A stretch of 64,000 bases of DNA from positions 1 to 64,000 of the forward strand of contig JBGTGP010000051.1 in assembly GCA_041746735.1 (NCBI GenBank). Direction: 5' to 3'. Positions 51,916 to 60,607 of the stretch are shown here, one piece after another (the first letter of the stretch is position 1; every line of letters begins with the position of its first letter). Under the pieces are notes generated by a model. The model did no database searches. It was not told where the DNA came from and was given only the letters and a program-made list of their open reading frames with translations. The stretch is from Opimibacter sp041746735. Lineage in GTDB: Bacteria; Bacteroidota; Bacteroidia; Chitinophagales; Saprospiraceae. The position numbers were made by a program, and so were the translations under genes.

Positions 51916-53225
51916 GCGTTCAGCAATGGGTTGCGGGTATCATCTGGCTTAGTACCATGACAATCCTACATTGTATTGAGCGATCTGCGTTTCACCTGCT
52001 CTGGCCACTTTATACCCTCGCATTCAGTGCATACGTCCTGATGGTCTTTCGGCATCCCGGTCGTTCTCTAGGTTTTGGGCTAGTACTCGCCCTTATTGCC
52101 AGACTGGTAGGGTATTATTTTGAACCTCAGCTTTCCGATGACTATTTTCGTTTCATCTGGGATGGTATGCTCATCGAAGCAGGTATACATCCAATGGCGT
52201 ACACCCCATCCGGGTTGTTGGAAAGCGCTTCAGGGATTTCACCGCCTGAGGGACTTTACAGTATGCTCAACAGCAAAGAATACTACAGTGTATATCCGCC
52301 AATGCTGCAATGGATCTTTGGTCTATCGTATCTCATTGCCGGATCGGATATAGGAAGGAACATTCTCTTTTTAAAATCCATTGCACTCATCACGGATGGC
52401 ACGATCGTATATCTGCTATTCCGATTGACAAAGCGACTGAAATTGCCTGCGAACGCTGTACTGATCTATGCTTTGAATCCGTTGATCGTGTTGGAGTATA
52501 CTGGCAATTTGCATCCGGATGGCCTGATGATCGCAGGGCTGCTCGGGGCTATCATGGCAGTGGAAAAGCGACAATTATTTCTTGGTGGATGGCTGATGGC
52601 CTTATCCATACTTTCAAAACTGCTTACCCTGATCCTCATTCCGTTCATGCCACTGCAACATTACTGGAAACGTATAACTGTATTTGCGGTGATTGCAGTC
52701 TTGTCTTCTATGATTCTCCTGTGGATGTCCTTTGGCTATCATACCGGATGGCTGGATAGTGTTTCCCTTTGGTTTACATCCTTTGAGTTTAATGCAAGTG
52801 TATACTATGTGGTCAGAGCGGCTGGATATGGTATATGGGGTTACAACGCTATCGTGCTTCTCGGTCCGGCAATGGCAATTTGTACGGGATGTGGTATCCT
52901 CCTGATCTGGTGGTGGTACTTACGCCAGGATAAACTGGCCTGGCCGCTGGCGATGCTGTGGGTGATGACTTTATATTTCCTGATGAGTACGACCCTCCAC
53001 CCCTGGTATCTTGGGCTTGTATTAGTACTGGGCATTCTGAGTCAATATACGTATCCCGTGATCTGGACGTATCTGGTGTATCTCAGTTACAGCCATTACC
53101 AGGGTGGTGGGTTTAAGGAGAACTATCCGCTGATCGCCACGGAATACCTGATACTGATGAGCTGGATGTGGTTTGAGCTCAGATATAAAAAAAGAGCCTT
53201 TGACTGGGTCAAAGGCTCCGAATAA
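51912..53225 (+). CDS. GT-C-type polytopic glycosyltransferase
   Basis: A 437-aa inner-membrane protein with 10 or more predicted helices. The first periplasmic loop has the motif SDDYFRFIWDGMLIEAGIHP, where the acidic pair matches the catalytic site of polyprenyl-phosphate-dependent GT-C mannosyltransferases (PIG-M/DUF2029-like). LYALNPLIVLEYTGNLHPDG is a second conserved block. It should use a lipid-linked sugar made by the first gene of the operon. The last eleven codons contain the terminator of the convergent gldN transcript. Confidence 0.82.
   Translation: MSVQQWVAGIIWLSTMTILHCIERSAFHLLWPLYTLAFSAYVLMVFRHPGRSLGFGLVLALIARLVGYYFEPQLSDDYFRFIWDGMLIEAGIHPMAYTPSGLLESASGISPPEGLYSMLNSKEYYSVYPPMLQWIFGLSYLIAGSDIGRNILFLKSIALITDGTIVYLLFRLTKRLKLPANAVLIYALNPLIVLEYTGNLHPDGLMIAGLLGAIMAVEKRQLFLGGWLMALSILSKLLTLILIPFMPLQHYWKRITVFAVIAVLSSMILLWMSFGYHTGWLDSVSLWFTSFEFNASVYYVVRAAGYGIWGYNAIVLLGPAMAICTGCGILLIWWWYLRQDKLAWPLAMLWVMTLYFLMSTTLHPWYLGLVLVLGILSQYTYPVIWTYLVYLSYSHYQGGGFKENYPLIATEYLILMSWMWFELRYKKRAFDWVKGSE
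53187..53218 (-). terminator. intrinsic terminator of the gld operon, inside the GT-C gene
   Basis: Read on the minus strand, GAGCCTTTGAC and GTCAAAGGCTC (11-bp perfect stem, 3-base loop, 53194-53218) are followed by seven T (53193-53187). It lies 26 bases beyond the gldN stop and wholly within the plus-strand GT-C coding sequence, whose last residues it encodes (ending FDWVKGSE). Confidence 0.85.
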
Positions 53226-53243
53226 CTTATTGATTTAACTGGA

Positions 53244-54113
53244 TCAATAGGTCCAGAGATCGTGCTCCCAATTAAAAAGTTCCGCTTTGATGCGTTCAGA
53301 TTCCATGAGTCTGGCTACACCGTCGAATTCACCTGGATAGTAATCATCGAGGCGATAATCCAATACGTTGGATTGCTTGAAGATATAGCTTGCAAAACGG
53401 CGTTGCTCAAAGAGATCATACCAGGTACCGGGTGAAGAATCATTGGCGTCATTAAAAACCTGATACCGGGACAACGTTTCGCGCGCTTCAGGGTAATAGA
53501 CCCAAAACATCGGAATAGCGTATTTGAATTCCCCTGTATTCTTGTCATATTCGTCCTTAATTGGTGCAATGCCGAGGATACGAACGCCCATTCTGGAGCT
53601 TTCCTCATCGAAATACCACATTTCCTTTACCCTGTACTTTTTAATGTCTTCCGGGTTGACGGGACTGTTGGTGATCACGACTTCATCTTCATAGGTATCC
53701 GGGTTGAAGACCAAACTTGTGTCCACTGCCATCAGTTTGGCCATCACCTCATCCGGGGTCATGAGTTCTTTAAAGTTTTCGTCTTTAAAGACTAGAATCT
53801 CACCGGACTGCGTACCATCCGCCAGAATAGAAAAGAACGGCTGGATCGGATAGGAAAAAGGAAGATTGAGTTTTTCCCGGACATCGATAATCCTCCAAAT
53901 CCGTTTGGACCAGGGGATATCGGCTTCCCGGAGTGGCTCATATGGCAGTACCCGATTTTCGTATATTTCTGTCCGACGGACCACATCGTCAATATAACGG
54001 TCTTCCACAGGTTCGCTGGATTCGGTAATGATCACGCTTTCGGCCTGACTCCAGGCGAAACCTGAAGAGCAGAAAGCGACAATCAATGCCAGATACTTCA
54101 CACATGACTTCAT
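53244..54113 (-). CDS. gldN: gliding motility / T9SS protein GldN (PorN)
   Basis: A 289-aa periplasmic partner of GldK that forms the ring under the T9SS outer-membrane translocon. The signal peptide has core YLALIVAFCSSGFAW with cleavage near SQA. Family features include DDVVRRTEIYENRVLPYEPLRE, PWSKRIWRIIDVREKLN and PYSFFEQ-type C-terminal region DLFEQRRFASYIFKQSN. It is the last gene of the operon, 8 bp after gldM, and is followed by a strong terminator. Confidence 0.94.
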   Translation of the reverse strand: MKSCVKYLALIVAFCSSGFAWSQAESVIITESSEPVEDRYIDDVVRRTEIYENRVLPYEPLREADIPWSKRIWRIIDVREKLNLPFSYPIQPFFSILADGTQSGEILVFKDENFKELMTPDEVMAKLMAVDTSLVFNPDTYEDEVVITNSPVNPEDIKKYRVKEMWYFDEESSRMGVRILGIAPIKDEYDKNTGEFKYAIPMFWVYYPEARETLSRYQVFNDANDSSPGTWYDLFEQRRFASYIFKQSNVLDYRLDDYYPGEFDGVARLMESERIKAELFNWEHDLWTY

Positions 54114-54121
54114 GATATCGA

Positions 54122-55690
54122 TCAGTTAATTTTGAATACAAGTTGGTTGATGTCACGACCTGAGGCATCCCCGGGACACTTGGCTTTCACGTTCTCAAAG
54201 TAGTAGGTATCGCCTGCTTTTGCTTTATCAACGAGTGATTTGGCATTGGCATTATACAATCCGCCTTTATTTGTTTCGGGTTCTGGATCTTGTCTGCGAG
54301 GTACCCGGACCAATTGGTAACCCAGAATCTCACATTTGGCGTCAAAGTCAAAGTTTTCCAGAAACGCATACAACCCCCGCTGTGCTTTGAATTCACCTGA
54401 ACTCATAACCCCTCCCATGGAAGAACTCAACTTGGCTACCGGGTCAGGAATCCGCTTGACACGGAATTCTTTGCGGGCTGTAAGGCCGGGGGCCGCGACA
54501 TTGACGTATGCGAATTCTCCTTGTTTTGTAGGCGAACTAACATTGACTGTAAATGTGCCATCGCTGTTGCGAGATATACTCCCACCTCCTGATCCGCTCA
54601 TACTGACCTGAACCTGGTTACTAGGAACACCTGCGGCAGATACTTCAACCGGATTAGGTACCCCCATGTAAAACACGTTCATTTTGGATGCAGAAACGGA
54701 TACAGAGCGCTCACCAACTTCGTACTCAAACTCCTTTTTGAAGGTTTGTACATCACCTGTTACAGGGTTGGTGACACTGATGGCAGCATTATACTTGCGG
54801 ACACCTACGCCTCCCGCCTGCGCAGTATACTTGGCTACTCCTTCTGAATCAACCGGAAGGTTACGTCCATCGACCGAGATAGAGATACCAGTTTTACTGT
54901 CTGCACCTGCAAACGCACTCAGGAAGATATCGGCTTCATAACTATCGCCTTTGATCACATAGGATTTCTTGGCAGCAGATACGACAGTAAACTTGTCGAG
55001 GACAACGTCTGTCGTGGTACCTACTTTATTGGCCAGGTAATTCAGAATCGTAGCTTCTGAATTCTTCACATCGTTTTGAAACTTACGAAGGATAGGAAGA
55101 GCTGCCTGTAAGGGCATATGGTTAAAATTCAGTTCAGACCAGGACTTCTTCTTTTTCCTTTTCCAGGTTTCATCATCGACGGCAAGTGCGATATCCTTAG
55201 AATAGGTTGATAAATCAGAGGAGTCAAACAAACTCTCAAACTTACCACGGTATTCCATGATTTTGGCTTTGAGTTCCTCTCCTACGCCTTTATCGACGAG
55301 GATTCGGGTAGTGACATCTTTGTTTTTCTCACCTCTGAGGACATCCGTTGCCTGCCCTGTTTCTGGATCAGGTAAATACCCACCGGTGACCGTAATCATC
55401 GTATCGATGATATTCTCAAGGTATTCATTGAGTTCCTTGGCATAACGGCGAGCAGGTTCGACTCGTTCCGCATAAGTCGCAAGGGACTCTCTTTTCAACG
55501 CACCAGCCTTAATGGCTTCAGGCATTTTGTTGTTGGAGTCATCCAGCGCTTTATTACTGAGCTGCATACTCTTGTCGACCACTTTGAACGCATTAAAAAT
55601 CTCCGCTGAGACGTTGAGGGCGAGCAGTGCCGTCAATACCAGATACATGATATTGATCATCAACTGCCTGGGCTCCTTTGGAATTGACAT
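54122..55690 (-). CDS. gldM: gliding motility / T9SS motor protein GldM (PorM)
   Basis: A 522-aa inner-membrane protein with one N-terminal helix and a long periplasmic shaft; with GldL it forms the proton-driven motor that powers secretion and gliding. The N-terminus MSIPKEPRQLMINIMYLVLT includes the conserved Arg8 before the helix. The periplasmic part has a helical first domain (about 40-210) and then Ig-like beta domains, such as GGGSISRNSDGTFTVNV. It lies 56 bp after gldL. Confidence 0.96.
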   Translation of the reverse strand: MSIPKEPRQLMINIMYLVLTALLALNVSAEIFNAFKVVDKSMQLSNKALDDSNNKMPEAIKAGALKRESLATYAERVEPARRYAKELNEYLENIIDTMITVTGGYLPDPETGQATDVLRGEKNKDVTTRILVDKGVGEELKAKIMEYRGKFESLFDSSDLSTYSKDIALAVDDETWKRKKKKSWSELNFNHMPLQAALPILRKFQNDVKNSEATILNYLANKVGTTTDVVLDKFTVVSAAKKSYVIKGDSYEADIFLSAFAGADSKTGISISVDGRNLPVDSEGVAKYTAQAGGVGVRKYNAAISVTNPVTGDVQTFKKEFEYEVGERSVSVSASKMNVFYMGVPNPVEVSAAGVPSNQVQVSMSGSGGGSISRNSDGTFTVNVSSPTKQGEFAYVNVAAPGLTARKEFRVKRIPDPVAKLSSSMGGVMSSGEFKAQRGLYAFLENFDFDAKCEILGYQLVRVPRRQDPEPETNKGGLYNANAKSLVDKAKAGDTYYFENVKAKCPGDASGRDINQLVFKIN

Positions 55691-55746
55691 ATCGGTTGAC
55701 TAATTTTCTTAAATAAATGGTTCCAATCACATCATTTCGCAAGACC

Positions 55747-56478
55747 TTAGGCCTTACCTCCGGTCATAGCACTCAATACATTACCGTAGACACTGTTGAG
55801 TGACCGCAGGTTCTTGTTGAGCGTGGACATTTGATCTGTATAGCCTTTGGCGTCTGCTTCAGCACTTCCCATCTGAGCCAGCGCTGCATTCATAGCGGCC
55901 AGCTGATCCTTGGAGGCCAGTACAGACTGGTACATCTGGCTTACACCTTGTATGTTTTGATTCAGGCTGCTGATATGGCCCCGATATGCTTTCGTTTCTT
56001 CTACACTGTGGCTCAACTCCTGCATCGCCTGGTTCATTCTGTCGTAGAAGTTACCCATGGACTTGATCTGCTCCGATGTTTGAGAGAAGTCAACTTCCTG
56101 CAGGGCTTTTAAGGAACTCATGCTCTTGGACATGATTTGAAGTTCTGACAACATGCCTCCCAACTGACCTTCTACTTTGACGCCATTTAACGGCCGCTGA
56201 TCTTCTTCCAGTTCGCCTACGGCCAAAGGGGCGATGTTGCTATTGTATTTTTCAAGTCCCGGATACAGTTTTTCCCAGTAGTAGTCTTTTTCAGGTGGAA
56301 GAAGACCTAACATGAGGAACAGAAAAGCTTCAACGAGAAGACCCGCCGTGATAGCGGCATCACCCCAGGGTGCGCTTCTGATTTTTCCGAGAGCCCCGAT
56401 CATTACCACAGATGCGCCAACACCGATAATGAAATTTTTCAGATACTTGAATGAAGCAGATTTAAAAACCTTGTTCAT
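55747..56478 (-). CDS. gldL: gliding motility / T9SS motor protein GldL (PorL)
   Basis: A 243-aa inner-membrane motor subunit with two helices near the N-terminus: FIIGVGASVVMIGALG and ITAGLLVEAFLFLMLGLL. The second holds the membrane-embedded Glu50 expected for proton passage. The cytoplasmic rest is predicted coiled coil. The start at 56478 (MNKVFKSASFKYLKNF) is the family N-terminus; a frame from 56547 has no support. gldK ends 186 bp upstream and gldM follows 56 bp downstream. Confidence 0.94.
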   Translation of the reverse strand: MNKVFKSASFKYLKNFIIGVGASVVMIGALGKIRSAPWGDAAITAGLLVEAFLFLMLGLLPPEKDYYWEKLYPGLEKYNSNIAPLAVGELEEDQRPLNGVKVEGQLGGMLSELQIMSKSMSSLKALQEVDFSQTSEQIKSMGNFYDRMNQAMQELSHSVEETKAYRGHISSLNQNIQGVSQMYQSVLASKDQLAAMNAALAQMGSAEADAKGYTDQMSTLNKNLRSLNSVYGNVLSAMTGGKA

Positions 56479-56663
56479 GCTGGTTGAGATGTTTTTGATG
56501 TTAAAAGAATAAGTTATTGAAAATTTCAGGTATTTCCCTTGTTCCACATGGCGGCGGAAGCACCTGTTATATTTTACATCTGGGTGTGATATTTATCCGA
56601 TATCAACATTGCTCCGGAGTCTATGATGGGGCGCATACGGCCGTAGAGCAACTGATTATCAAT

Positions 56664-57905
56664 TTACTTGGCATCATCTATCGCCCGGCCCAGGAATGTC
56701 AGGGCGCACCGGAAACCAATGTAGGATTTGGTGGTATCCTGATACTCCCAATGACGGGTACCAGTCTGCAGATAATAGGCTACATCTTTCCATGAACCTC
56801 CGCGGATCACCTTACGCTTGTAGACCGGAGGATCGTCCGGTTTGGCATCGTACTTTATATCCGGGTTGTTGTCATGTACAATCGAATGAGCGTTTTCGAA
56901 ATACGCCGTTTCGGTCCATTCGGCAACGTTTCCGGACATGTTGTATAACCCATAGTCATTGGGGAAATACGCATCTGATTTTACGGTATAATGTCCTCCG
57001 TCTTCCGGATAGTTACCGCGGCCGGGTTTAAAGTTGGCCAGCAGACATCCTTTGGCATTCCGAAGACCATAGCCACCCCATGGATAAGGAGCCAGATCAT
57101 GGCCACCTCGGGCTGCATATTCCCACTCATGTTCTGTCGGTAGTCTAAACTCTTCCGTATTGGGCTCATCGCCCTTAAATGTATTCCAGAGATTGGTCCT
57201 CCACGCGCAGAAGGCTTTGGCCATTTTCCAATTGACACCGACTACAGGATAGTCATCAAACGCCGGGTGCCAGAAATAATTACGGGTAAACGGCTCGTTG
57301 TAAGAGTATGCGAAGTCCCGAATCCATACCAGGGTATCCGGATAAATACTGACTTCCTCTCTGTTGATAATTTCACTTCTCTTGCCTTTGAATGAGGTGC
57401 TGGCGGCTTTCTTCCAGTCTTTCCATTCATACTTATAGATCAACTCACGGGTATCCAGTTCCTTCTTTCCTGCAAAAACGTCATCTCCCTGGAAATACAT
57501 GTCGGTGAGCGTTTCATCCGCCCAGTCAATTTCATAATCCCAGTCGATGGACTGGTTGCCTTCTTCATCTTCCCGGAAATGGTCCAGCATGGAATGGGCA
57601 ATGGAATCCCGAACATAATACACAAACTGACGGTACTCATTGTTTGTGATTTCCGTATCGTCCATAAAGAAACCGACGATCGAAACAGCAAGTGGACGCT
57701 GGATATAGCTATTAAAGATATCCTGATCCGACTGACCGATATGGAAGGTACCGCTTTTGATGTACTCCATACCATAGGGATTGATCCCGGTGTACTTCGG
57801 CCGATCCATCACGCCAACCAACTGCCCTGACTCTTTGGTGCCACAAGCACTAAAGAGAGAAGCCACTGCCAGAATGGCCAATACTGAGATTGTAATGTTC
57901 CTCAT
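56664..57905 (-). CDS. gldK: gliding motility lipoprotein GldK (PorK)
   Basis: A 413-aa outer-membrane lipoprotein with a sulfatase-modifying-factor (formylglycine-generating enzyme) fold used structurally in the T9SS ring with GldN. The signal ends in LFSAC (Cys21). The FGE-like core shows DDTEITNNEYRQFV, PVVGVNWKMAKAFCAWR, RLPTEHEWEYAARGG and VIRGGSWKD. It is probably not an active enzyme. Its own weak promoter (TATCTTTA) lies in the 345-bp gap after porP. Confidence 0.95.
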   Translation of the reverse strand: MRNITISVLAILAVASLFSACGTKESGQLVGVMDRPKYTGINPYGMEYIKSGTFHIGQSDQDIFNSYIQRPLAVSIVGFFMDDTEITNNEYRQFVYYVRDSIAHSMLDHFREDEEGNQSIDWDYEIDWADETLTDMYFQGDDVFAGKKELDTRELIYKYEWKDWKKAASTSFKGKRSEIINREEVSIYPDTLVWIRDFAYSYNEPFTRNYFWHPAFDDYPVVGVNWKMAKAFCAWRTNLWNTFKGDEPNTEEFRLPTEHEWEYAARGGHDLAPYPWGGYGLRNAKGCLLANFKPGRGNYPEDGGHYTVKSDAYFPNDYGLYNMSGNVAEWTETAYFENAHSIVHDNNPDIKYDAKPDDPPVYKRKVIRGGSWKDVAYYLQTGTRHWEYQDTTKSYIGFRCALTFLGRAIDDAK

Positions 57906-58250
57906 CCTTTTTAAAAAAGTTTCGCTGTTGCGGGTATCTTGTAAAAGAGGCGTAAAGATACTTTTTGAAAATGATATCCAACAAATATCTTTTTTTAATC
58001 CTCGCCTGCGACAGCATATTTTATGCCAACAAAGGTTGTAACGACATATTATCTAGTCATATTTTATGAGTTTAGGAATTTAAATTTGGTTAGGCTCCAA
58101 ACTCATATTGGATGAAATGAAAATATGTAACAAACACATCATTAAGCCAATATGCTCATATTATTGTTTATCCATCCGGATAGGATCGTTCAAATGCCCT
58201 ATATCCCGTTCGTATATCATTGTAGACCCTGTTGACATCCGGGATTAATT
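57906..58250. other. 345-bp gap between porP and gldK with nested inverted repeats
   Basis: Non-coding. The gldK end holds a -7-like box. The middle holds symmetrical sequence: CATATTTT then ATGAGTTT (58058-58073) is mirrored by AAACTCAT (58099-58106) and AAAATATG (58120-58127). The perfect palindrome AATTTAAATT (58077-58086) lies in the loop. This could fold in RNA or bind protein. The stretch next to porP (58130-58250) shows nothing I can name. Confidence 0.45.
57953..57960 (-). promoter_or_regulatory. -7-like promoter box for gldK
   Basis: On the minus strand this is TATCTTTA, one base from TAnnTTTG, 47 bases before the gldK start. Confidence 0.4.
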
Positions 58251-59225
58251 CTACAGATGTCTTGGATTGTAAATGATCCTGGGTGGCAGTCCTGCACCGA
58301 TCGTTTTGCCCAGATTGTACTTCAGAAGCAATTCATGAGTACCCTGATGCACGGTGCGAAGTCGACTAAGACCTATATCATATCCATAATGGAGAAAGAA
58401 CTTTGGGGACAGCCGGACCCCGGCGGTAATCATAATTGCATCAAAATTATTGCGGCCAAACCCTCTGTATCCCACACCGGCAGTAACGAGATTCTGCCAT
58501 TCCATCCGCAGTGCCACTTCAGCCTGGGTTTGAATAAAGTCTGTTTTAACGTACACGACCGGATACAAAGATACTTGTTCAAATGATTCAAAAAAGTATT
58601 CTCCAAAAAAATGAAAAACAGGGCGCGGAGATACGTGTATATCCTCTCCCAACCTAATGCCGGCAGGGTAATAGCCGGTCATCGAAACACCAGCTTCAAA
58701 CTCATTGCCCGCAACGTACATGCCTCCTTCCAAAATCGGAGAGGTTCCATTGACAATTCCATTAGGCAAATGGATATCGCCATGGTTAATGATTGAGCCT
58801 TCATAGGTACCATCCGGAGCACGGAGCCGGGCGCCATCCAGTGACCTTTGCGAAATACCCAGCCTCAGCCCTCCTGAAAAAAGGCCTGAACCTGATTCAT
58901 GGATATAATTGTAGGAGGCCAGGAAGGCAGTGGATTTTTCCGCACCGAGCGATTCACTGAGGATTTGAAATCCGAGCGCGCCCTGCCAAAGATAAAACGG
59001 CAGATGGACGTTGAGCATTCTGGTCTCCGGATTGCCCTCCAATCCGGCCCATTGAGACCTGTACTGCAAACCTGCAGCCAGGCTCCGCTCCATACCGCCG
59101 AACGCCGGATTGAAAGCGTATCGCTCATGCATAAAGAGGCTATACTGTCCGGCAAACTGACCATATCCCTGGCTTGCTGTCAGCAGCAGAATTCCTGTGA
59201 TCATATATTGCCATTTCATCTTCAT
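58251..59225 (-). CDS. porP: PorP/SprF-family type IX secretion outer-membrane protein
   Basis: A 324-aa predicted outer-membrane beta-barrel of the PorP/SprF family, which helps anchor or release surface adhesins. The signal peptide has core ITGILLLTASQGYG with cleavage before QFAGQ. Family landmarks are QYSLFMHERYAFNPAFGGMERSLA and QYRSQWAGLEGNPETRMLNVH, with amphipathic strands to the C-terminus. The start at 59225 or the ATG two codons later both work. It is first in the porP-gldKLMN gene order. Confidence 0.92.
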   Translation of the reverse strand: MKMKWQYMITGILLLTASQGYGQFAGQYSLFMHERYAFNPAFGGMERSLAAGLQYRSQWAGLEGNPETRMLNVHLPFYLWQGALGFQILSESLGAEKSTAFLASYNYIHESGSGLFSGGLRLGISQRSLDGARLRAPDGTYEGSIINHGDIHLPNGIVNGTSPILEGGMYVAGNEFEAGVSMTGYYPAGIRLGEDIHVSPRPVFHFFGEYFFESFEQVSLYPVVYVKTDFIQTQAEVALRMEWQNLVTAGVGYRGFGRNNFDAIMITAGVRLSPKFFLHYGYDIGLSRLRTVHQGTHELLLKYNLGKTIGAGLPPRIIYNPRHL

Positions 59226-59474
59226 TCACCAGCCTTTTCTTCTTCGTAGTCAGATACGCTCTTATATTGTGTGCGGCTTCCGACGGGTAACATAGTTATT
59301 TTTCTTCAATACAAAGCGGCTTCAGAGATGAAACCGAAATGACATGCTCCTGACCCGCCACTTTCCTCCGCCCAATCAGCATTGACACAAACTAAGGGGT
59401 TCCATCCGCATAGTCACTCTTAATCGGGAAAATACTACTTATCAAAATGCACATCATCATGGGATTGTTCAACT

Positions 59475-60257
59475 TCATGGCTCGATCCGCAGAGTCAGAC
59501 CGTCATACCCGAGCCGGATTGGATCAGGCAGTCGTTTCTCTGCCTCAGCGTGAAGCCCCATATCATGGCTGATATGGGTCAGAAAACATCTGGAAGGTTT
59601 GAGCATATCACACAGGCTGATCACGTCCTCTACATTCAGGTGGGTGGGGTGAGGCTTGAACCGAAGGCCATTCAGGATCAGTACATCCAGATTCTGCAAT
59701 AATGACATGCTGGACTCCGGAATAAATTTGGCATCGGTGACATACGCCAGACGGCCGATCCTGTATCCCAGCACTGGCATATCACCATGATCGACCGGGA
59801 TCGGAATGATATGAACATCCCTGAAGGTAAATGGTGCATGATCAATCGTGACGGCATGTACTTTGGGCTTTCCTGCATAGGTATACAGCGGATCAAAGGC
59901 ATAATCAAAACGTCGCTTTACCTCCAATAGGGTCCTTTCGCTTCCCATGACGGGCATATCCCGGTTATAGAGGAAATTGATCGGACGGATGTCGTCAAGG
60001 CCTGAGACATGGTCATTGTGTTCATGGGTGAGCAGGATGCCATGAATATCCAGGATCCGGTTGGCCAGTAATTGTTGCCTAAAATCAGGACCAATGTCAA
60101 TGGACAATCCGGTATCGCCCGACTTGACATAGGCAGCGGTTCTCAGTCTTTTATCTTTTGGGTGGTGCGAGGTGCAAACGATACAATGACATCCGATGAC
60201 CGGGATCCCCTGAGATGTGCCGGTACCCAGTAACGTAATATGCAGTTCCGGGTTCAC
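59475..60257 (-). CDS. PhnP-like metallo-beta-lactamase-fold hydrolase
   Basis: A 260-aa zinc phosphodiesterase of the MBL fold. Active-site motif LLTHEHNDHVSGLDD (HxHxDH), later VDHGDMP, and HISHDMGLH for the last ligand. The N-terminal GTSQGIPVIGCHCIVC carries the structural-zinc cysteines typical of PhnP, which opens 5-phosphoribosyl 1,2-cyclic phosphate. No phosphonate genes are nearby, so the substrate may be another cyclic phosphate. Its start overlaps the small upstream gene by 4 bases. Confidence 0.9.
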   Translation of the reverse strand: MNPELHITLLGTGTSQGIPVIGCHCIVCTSHHPKDKRLRTAAYVKSGDTGLSIDIGPDFRQQLLANRILDIHGILLTHEHNDHVSGLDDIRPINFLYNRDMPVMGSERTLLEVKRRFDYAFDPLYTYAGKPKVHAVTIDHAPFTFRDVHIIPIPVDHGDMPVLGYRIGRLAYVTDAKFIPESSMSLLQNLDVLILNGLRFKPHPTHLNVEDVISLCDMLKPSRCFLTHISHDMGLHAEAEKRLPDPIRLGYDGLTLRIEP

Positions 60258-60532
60258 GAAGCGTGAAGGAGAAAGGATTTTCTCAATTTTTTAAACCAAT
60301 CCAGGTGCTCCTCCGAAAGGCCTTCCATTGAAATTTTTCCGGTTTCCAGGATCTCGAGTAGGGTATTCATCCGGGCTTCCACATCGAAAAAACGATTGAT
60401 AATGACAATATTTTTGCCGGCTACAATACAATAACCGGATTGGAAATTGCCTTTTTCATACCGAACCGTAATCTTTAGCTCCCGAAAGAGATCTTCCAGC
60501 TTATTGAGATTATGCTTGGTATATTTGATCAT
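60254..60532 (-). CDS. small conserved-looking protein of unknown function
   Basis: A 92-aa soluble protein, not recognised at the family level. It begins KYTKHNLNKLEDLFRELKITVRYEKG, a helix then a strand, followed by GYCIVAGKNIVIINRFFDVEARMNTLLEIL and a basic helix near the end. It overlaps the MBL hydrolase start by 4 bases, giving tight co-expression, and may be a partner of that enzyme. No signal peptide. Confidence 0.7.
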   Translation of the reverse strand: MIKYTKHNLNKLEDLFRELKITVRYEKGNFQSGYCIVAGKNIVIINRFFDVEARMNTLLEILETGKISMEGLSEEHLDWFKKLRKSFLLHAS

Positions 60533-60607
60533 TATTTCTGTCGCTTTACTTTACTTTAACCATGCCGAAGATGAAAAAGATTTCATTTTCCGACTCAACA
60601 TCCGGCC

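Noticed and set aside
53228..53252. ATTGAT...ATCAAT inverted repeat at the GT-C/gldN junction
   Set aside because: Weak AT-rich arms; the strong hairpin at 53187-53218 already accounts for termination.
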